Of a stretch of DNA of 64,000 bases, positions 58,701 through 64,000 are shown in pieces. The first letter of the stretch is position 1. Every line of letters starts with the position of its first letter. The notes under the pieces were generated by a model. It was not told the origin of the DNA, did not search any database, and worked only from the letters and a program-made list of their open reading frames with translations. A program made the position numbers and the translations under genes. The stretch comes from Pyrocephalus nanus (Eukaryota > Chordata > Aves > Passeriformes > Tyrannidae): NCBI GenBank assembly GCA_038380795.1, contig CM076263.1, positions 10,282,709 to 10,346,708 of the forward strand, written 5' to 3'.

Positions 58701-59800
58701 CAACCCTTTTGTTTTTAAACATTTTAACATATTCCTTTTCTACAGTGAGATGAAAACAAGACCATTTGAAGCTTTTTTGAGAAGAAGAGAGAGAGAGGAA
58801 AACACTTTTCTCCAGGCTTGTGATTAAATCTGCTGCTTATGAGGCCTCTTGCCTGTAGGATGCTTCTTTCTCTTCCTTTGGAAATAGTCATGGCTGAAGA
58901 AGGGCAGTTACATATTCGGAAAGGAAAATGAATTTTCCACCATTTTCCCCAGGAGAAAAAAAAGCAATTTCTCATCCTTCATATCTGCTGGAGAGAAAAT
59001 TCTAGTCTTCTAGTCTTCAAGAGGACTGGTGTTGTGAGCTTTTGGAGAAGATAAAAAAAAAAATGAGAAAAGAAGGGTTTTTTTCAAGCTCAGTTTCTCA
59101 GGATGTCTTGATTAGAAATATCAAAAATCCTCTCACTGTGGTGGGATATGTAAATTCCTTTGTGAGACTTTATTGAACTACTCACATGAAAAGTTTGGGC
59201 CAGCTTGCCATACAGAAATGTCTTTTTTTATTATTATTATTTTTCCAAAATAGTTAGCTATGTATTGAAATAATCAATCTAAAATGTTTGTGTGATTCAA
59301 TGTGAAAACCTGACCTTGCGCTGAAATTCGAAATAAAATTTAAAAATGTTCCCAGCCTCCAGATGGTGATAGTCCAAGCCAAATGTTTGTAGATCTTCTA
59401 CGTATTTACCTCAGATTTTACCTTCCTTTTTTTAATATAGCTTACAGATGTATTCCATTGCAACTAAAGTCAGAAAATACAGAGCTAAGACTGTTGTGCT
59501 GGCCCCAGGCAGGATCAATTGCCCACAGATGCTCCTCTGACCTGGACCCCCTAAAGCCATAGAGTGAATCGCCTGAGCTGAAATTTAGGGTTCTGAACAC
59601 TTGTTCTAGAGGGTAGACAGGCCTGGAGAACAGGCTCTGCCCTCCTGCTTTGCACTTACATTTCACATATTTGAAGGCAATTGCCACGTTTCAGCTGCTC
59701 TTCCTTTCCTCTGTACAAGCAACCTCTCCTTCCCCTCGTGTTGTGCTCACTTACTGTTGGATTCCTTAGGGCCACCACTCCTCCTTGTCATTGGCTATTT
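46704..59800. other. Long unique AT-rich segment, no gene recognised
   Basis: About 13 kb with no recognised CR1, LTR, RNA gene or exon. It holds the window's longest open frame (196 codons, minus, 47249-47839), which has no recognisable domain and overlaps a 105-codon plus-strand frame. There is a 15-T run at 50219-50233 and an A/C-rich tract at about 52966-53030. An 8-bp GGGGGTCA inverted repeat lies at 54879-54903. The interval 53100-54000 is very AT-rich and repeat-free. Confidence 0.45.
50219..50233. repeat. Poly-T run (15 T)
   Basis: Fifteen T followed by CCTGGCAG. This forms a strong polypyrimidine-AG sequence, but no exon is evident behind it. Confidence 0.9.
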
Positions 59801-59924
<124 letters not shown>

Positions 59925-61056
59925 TTTTATATCCTGCTGGCCAAATCACTCATGAAAATGTCAGATCAGTCCCCATTTAGGACATATTGGCCAGGAGTCC
60001 TGCTTGATTTTTCCTTGCAGTGAAAAACCAAGACGTACCTAGTCTGATTTCTACCAGTTTAGCACCCGTTTCATTGCTGATCCATCTAGAAAATGTTTCT
60101 TTGATTAACTTCTGAGAAATCCTAGTAAGGGTGTGTGTAAATCAGTATAAATGACATTCCCAGCTTCTCTCCACCCACAATGTCTATTATTGTCACAATG
60201 AAAACTGGAGTGGTTTCATGTGATTTGTTCTCAACAATTCCATGTTGGCTGTAATTTATTGCCTACTTATCTTGGGGACAGTTATTTGTTTGTCCTTGTA
60301 TTTTTTAGTAACTGGAATGAAAGTAAAAAAAAAAAATTAAAGAAAGACAGTATTTTCCCTCTGTGGTCCCTGTAAAACAAAGTGTTTAATACATTACCAT
60401 AAATATGTATAAAAACAGGGTGAAAATCAGAATCAGGTTGCACCTTCAGCAAAGGTGTAAGATCACCTGCTACTTGAGGTGTATCTTTGGTGAAAATCTT
60501 GGGGCATGAATGTAGAGGGTCTGAGGGACATGAAATATATCCTCAAGCTCTTGTTCTTAGGTAGAGCATTGCAAGGCTTCTCAGAGTCAAGAGCTCGTAA
60601 TAGACTTTTTTGCATAAACATTATTTTTCTGGGTTGTTTCTGCAGAGTCTCTGCAGCATTTACTGGCTGCAGTGAGTGAAGGGGGGATGCTGAGAGCAAG
60701 ATAAGATAAGATAAGATAAGAAAGCTTAGCAAGTGCAGGGAGAGGAAGCTGTACTTCCTCCAAACCATTCTCAGCACTGTTTCTAAGCTGTTTACTTCCT
60801 ATTTTGATACCTAGAGCAACAAGAGACAAGGTTTCCAAGCAGATTTCAATTGGCCTTGGGTACTGTTTAGCCTCACTTCCCTTCAGGAAGCAATTGTGAT
60901 TAGGTCTGGGACTTTGTTCTGGGAGGTTTTTCCATCCATAATGTTGGGAACACAGTACTCTGTTTTTCTGCTGGCTATGAAGAAGTTTTGAGGCACCTAG
61001 TATTTTTAAGAGGTTTTTGTGTGATAAACACTGAGGTTTCAGTAAGTGCAGCACAC
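59925..61056. other. Mostly unique DNA, no gene recognised
   Basis: Includes a 12-A run (60325-60336) and a pentanucleotide array at 60701-60720. A 155-codon minus-strand frame (60587-61054) crosses the pentamer array and has no known domain. Confidence 0.45.
60701..60720. repeat. (ATAAG)4 pentanucleotide repeat
   Basis: Four exact ATAAG units preceded by a partial unit. A short simple repeat. Confidence 0.95.
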
Positions 61057-61101
61057 GTCCTTTCTAACCTAAAATTCTATGGTTCTGTGTTTCTATTCTA
61101 T
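61057..61101 (+). mobile_element. Possible CR1 3' tail (plus strand)
   Basis: GTCCTTTCTAACCTAAAATTCTATGG followed by TTCTGTG and TTCTATTCTAT resembles the CR1 terminus 'tcccttccaacctaaactattctatgattctatg'. No CR1 block is recognisable upstream, so either the insertion is extremely truncated or another element with a CR1-like tail is involved. Confidence 0.5.
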
Positions 61102-61943
61102 CGGACAGTGTCTGTATTTTCTGCTAAGAGCATCTGCTTCCTGCTGATGGCATGATGCACAGACAGCTCTTAGCACTCAAATACATATTTTCTGGGGTCC
61201 AGCTCTTTCTGGTGTTCTAGCTGACCTGAAGAATCCTGAGCTCTTCAGTAGGAAAAGTGCTTTAAATTGTGCTTATGACTGTTTCTGTCCCTCTGTGCAA
61301 GCGGCCTTTTTATGTGACCTTAAGAGCGGCTTCTTAAGCTACAAAATCCTTCCCAGCAAAGCCAAAAGGTGAAGGAAATCTTGGGTGTATGCAAGGAAAA
61401 GTCATAGGTAATTCTTCTTTTCAGTAGGCTGCATCTATGAGACCCTAAGAAAATCAGTTCCTGGTAAGTAGTAAAACCAAAGACAGGAATGAATACTCAT
61501 TGCAGAAATACACAGGGCATACCCTTCACAACATCCTGCTCTGGTGCTTTAGTCAAGATGTAGAATGGTCATATTTAATGGTAAAATAATACTCTTTATT
61601 TTCCATGTTCAATTCAAAATGTCTCCTTTACAAGCAAGACCGATGAACAGATGTTACACGTAGACATATCATATCCCCTAATACTTATTCCTCTCTCCTC
61701 TTTACCAGCACTAGTACTGTTGAGCAGGAAAAGTAGAAGAGAAAAAATTCTTTGATAAAAAACAAAGTTTCTTCCAAGCTTTTGACAAAGCCTTGAAGTA
61801 TCTGTGATGCTTGAAGAAACCATTTGCATCCCTCTTGCTGTCCTGCATGCTAGAGTCGAAACATATTTCTGGATTTATGTCCTCAGTTTCTTGCTTCTCC
61901 TGTGTTTTGTGTCTCTCCCTCTAACCAACCAGTTGATGATAGC
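61102..61943. other. Unique DNA, no gene recognised
   Basis: AT-rich, short frames, no recognised element up to the 3' side of the large CR1. Confidence 0.45.
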
Positions 61944-64000
61944 TGTTCAAATGCTTCTTGAACTCAGTCAGGCTTGGTGCTGTGACTCCCTCCCTGGGCA
62001 GCCTGTTCCAGTGCCCACCCTCTGGGTGAGGAACCTTCTCCTAATATCCAACCTGAACCTCCCCTGACACAATTCAGGCCATTCCCTTGGGTTCTGTCAC
62101 TGGTCACCAAAGAGAAGAGATCAGTGTCTACCCCTCCTCTTCCCCTCATGAGGATGCTGAAGACACAATGAGGTCTCCCCTTGTTTCCTCTTCTCCAGGT
62201 TGAACAAACAAAGTGACCTCAGCTGCTTCTCATACAGCTTCCCCTGCAGGCTTTTCACCATCTCCTTTGCCCTCCTTTGGACACTCTCTAAAAGCTCAAT
62301 ATCTTTTTCATACTGTGCCCAAAACTGCCACAACATTCCAGGTGAGACTGCCCCAGTGCAGAGCAGAGCAGAGAAGGACAATCCCCTGCCTCGACTGGCT
62401 GCGATGCTTTGCCTGATGCTCCCCCGGACATGATTTGCTCTACTGGTTGCCAGGGCACTGCTGACTCATATTCAACTTGTCACTGACCAGGACCCCCAGG
62501 TTCCTTTCCACAGCACTGCTCCCCAGTCTCTCACTTCCGAGTTTATACACACAACCAGGATTGCCTCATCCTAGGTGCAAAATCCAACACTTGCCCTGGT
62601 TAAACTTCTACGGTTTGTGACTTCCTGTTGCTCTAATCTGTCGAGGACTCTCTGCAGGACCTCTCTGCCCTCAAGGGACTTGGCAGCTCCCTCCAGTTTA
62701 GTATTGTCTGCAAGCTCAATTTTTATACCTTCAAATCCTGTGTCCAGGTCATTCAATGAAAATGTTGAAGAATACAGGGCCTATGTTGGAGCCTGTGGAA
62801 CCCCACTAATGACAGCTTACCCAGTCTGATGTTACTACGTTCACTGTAATTCTTCGTGCCCAACCTGTGAGCCAATTGTTCACCCATCACATGATGTGTT
62901 TGTCCAGCTGTGTGATGGACATTTTGTCCAGAAAGATACTGTGAGAGACAACAAGGAAAGCTTTACTGAAATGCAAAAATATTACATCAACTGGCTTCTC
63001 TTTATCAACTAGGGGGGTTACCTTGTCATGAAAGGAAATTAGATTTGACAAGCAGGACTTTCCTCTCATGAAGTTGTGGTGGCTGTGACAGATGATTGCA
63101 CTGTCTTCCAGGTGTTTTTCCATACCTCCTGGAATAATCTTTTCTGTGATTTTACCAGGCACTGACAGGCCTCTAGTCTCCAGGCACACCTTTTTTGTCC
63201 TTTTTGAAAACTGGGACATTAGCCAGCTTCCAGTCAGCTGGAACCTCTCTGGATTTCCAGGGCTGTTCAAAAATCATCAACCAGCTCTTTGGGTATTCTT
63301 GGTTGAATCCCATCAGGCCCCATAGACTTATAGGGATCCAGCTGGAGCAGCAGATCCCACAAAAGTTCAGGCTCAACAGGGAGGTGATCATTCTCGCAGT
63401 CATGGTCCTCCAGCTCAGACCTCCTTAGCCTGTTGTCAGTGTTGAAGACAGAGGCAAACAAAGTATTAAACATCCCTGCCTTGTCCATAACTCTGTTTGT
63501 GAGGTGACCATCCTCATCCTCTAACAGGCTGATTTTATTTCTGCACTGAGTTTTGCCATTAATGTCTTTAACAACAACTCGTTCTATCATCCCCCACATT
63601 TCTGGGCAACTTCAACTCCAACTGAGCTTTGGCCACATGAATTTTCTCCCTACAGCAGCAAGCCGTATCTCTGAATTGTTTTCCATACCATCTGACCTTG
63701 CTTCTACTACACATACACATTCCTTTTTTGCCCTAGCTCCAAAAGAAGATCCCTGCTCAGAACAAGCCTGCCTCCCCTGCTTGACTTCTGATTTTCTGGA
63801 ATTGCCTGCTCCTCTGCCCTTAAGAGGTGATGCTTAAAAAGTGACCAGCACTGATGGATCCCAGCACATTCCAAAGCGTTTTTCCAGTGCACCTTACTCT
63901 CTAGTTCCTGGTGCAGCCTGAAGTCTATGCTCCTCATGTCCAGAGATTCTAAACTCCATCACTCTGATGGAGTGATCACCGTGGCCAAGACAGCCACCAA
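61944..64000 (-). mobile_element. Long CR1 LINE (minus strand) with decayed ORF2, runs off the window
   Basis: From the right edge leftwards (element 5' to 3'), the frame shows LGHGDHS...MEFRI near 63940-63990, which fits the conserved C-terminal motif of the CR1 endonuclease. Next comes the linker WSLFKHHLLRAEEQAIP (about 63800), then reverse-transcriptase N-terminal phrases YKSMGPDGIQPR (about 63330) and REVPADWKLANVP (about 63230). The palm follows with VDVIFLHFSKAF (about 62990), SGVPQ with a stop close behind (about 62800), and ELADNTKLEGA (about 62710). Then come EGREVLQRVLDRLE and a CR1 3' untranslated region through GAGAGTGTCCAAAGGAGGGC to about 61944. Stops, frame changes and replaced catalytic residues make it inactive. 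The terminal CR1 tail is missing. The element continues beyond 64000. Confidence 0.95.

Noticed and set aside
60587..61101. SINE with a CR1-like tail
   Set aside because: Only the last 45 bases look like CR1, and no tRNA-like A or B box head could be seen upstream.

Overview
This is vertebrate nuclear DNA, almost certainly from a bird. The main evidence is repeated chicken-repeat-1 (CR1) LINE copies. Most are 5'-truncated, and several carry the typical avian CR1 3' tail (AATCATAGAATCAT-type). Two further segments match my memory of avian endogenous-retrovirus LTRs. The LTR types are common in passerines and other Neoaves, but I cannot name the species. The rest is AT-rich, CpG-poor DNA broken by stop codons in all frames, as expected of intergenic or intronic DNA.

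I recognise no protein-coding gene, no tRNA, rRNA or snRNA gene, no CRISPR array and no prokaryotic system. The longer open frames are explained by LTR or CR1 sequence, by triplet microsatellites, or by chance. I saw no previously undescribed biological system.

Layout from left to right. From 1 to 2.4 kb the sequence is unique and ends in a poly-T run. A deleted solo LTR with a clean 5-bp target duplication (2562-2776) sits just upstream of a plus-strand CR1 (about 2838-3408), which contains a striking hairpin. More CR1 pieces follow at 4.45-4.9, 7.39-7.46, 7.53-7.96 and 9.07-9.49 kb. From 9.5 to 21.8 kb the DNA is mostly unique. At 21.78-23.5 kb lies a minus-strand CR1 that keeps 5', linker, reverse-transcriptase and 3' parts but has lost most of the endonuclease and the catalytic core. 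Short CR1 pieces lie at 24.6, 27.4, 31.1 and 31.9 kb.

A CpG-island-like segment at 29.04-29.73 kb is the best regulatory candidate. A possible minus-strand terminal exon lies at 26.44-26.57 kb, and a smaller CpG cluster at 41.34-41.53 kb. A roughly 1.06-kb solo LTR occupies 43.40-44.46 kb. From 44.5 to 61.9 kb the DNA is mostly unique, with a notable compound triplet microsatellite at 59.8 kb. From 61.94 kb to the right edge runs a long minus-strand CR1 with recognisable but inactivated reverse transcriptase, reaching the end of the endonuclease domain at the window edge.

Recognised interspersed repeats cover roughly one eighth of the window. Assignments rest on remembered family consensus sequences and visible motifs, not on a database search. 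The only functional candidates are the CpG segments and the putative terminal exon, and all of them are unproven.
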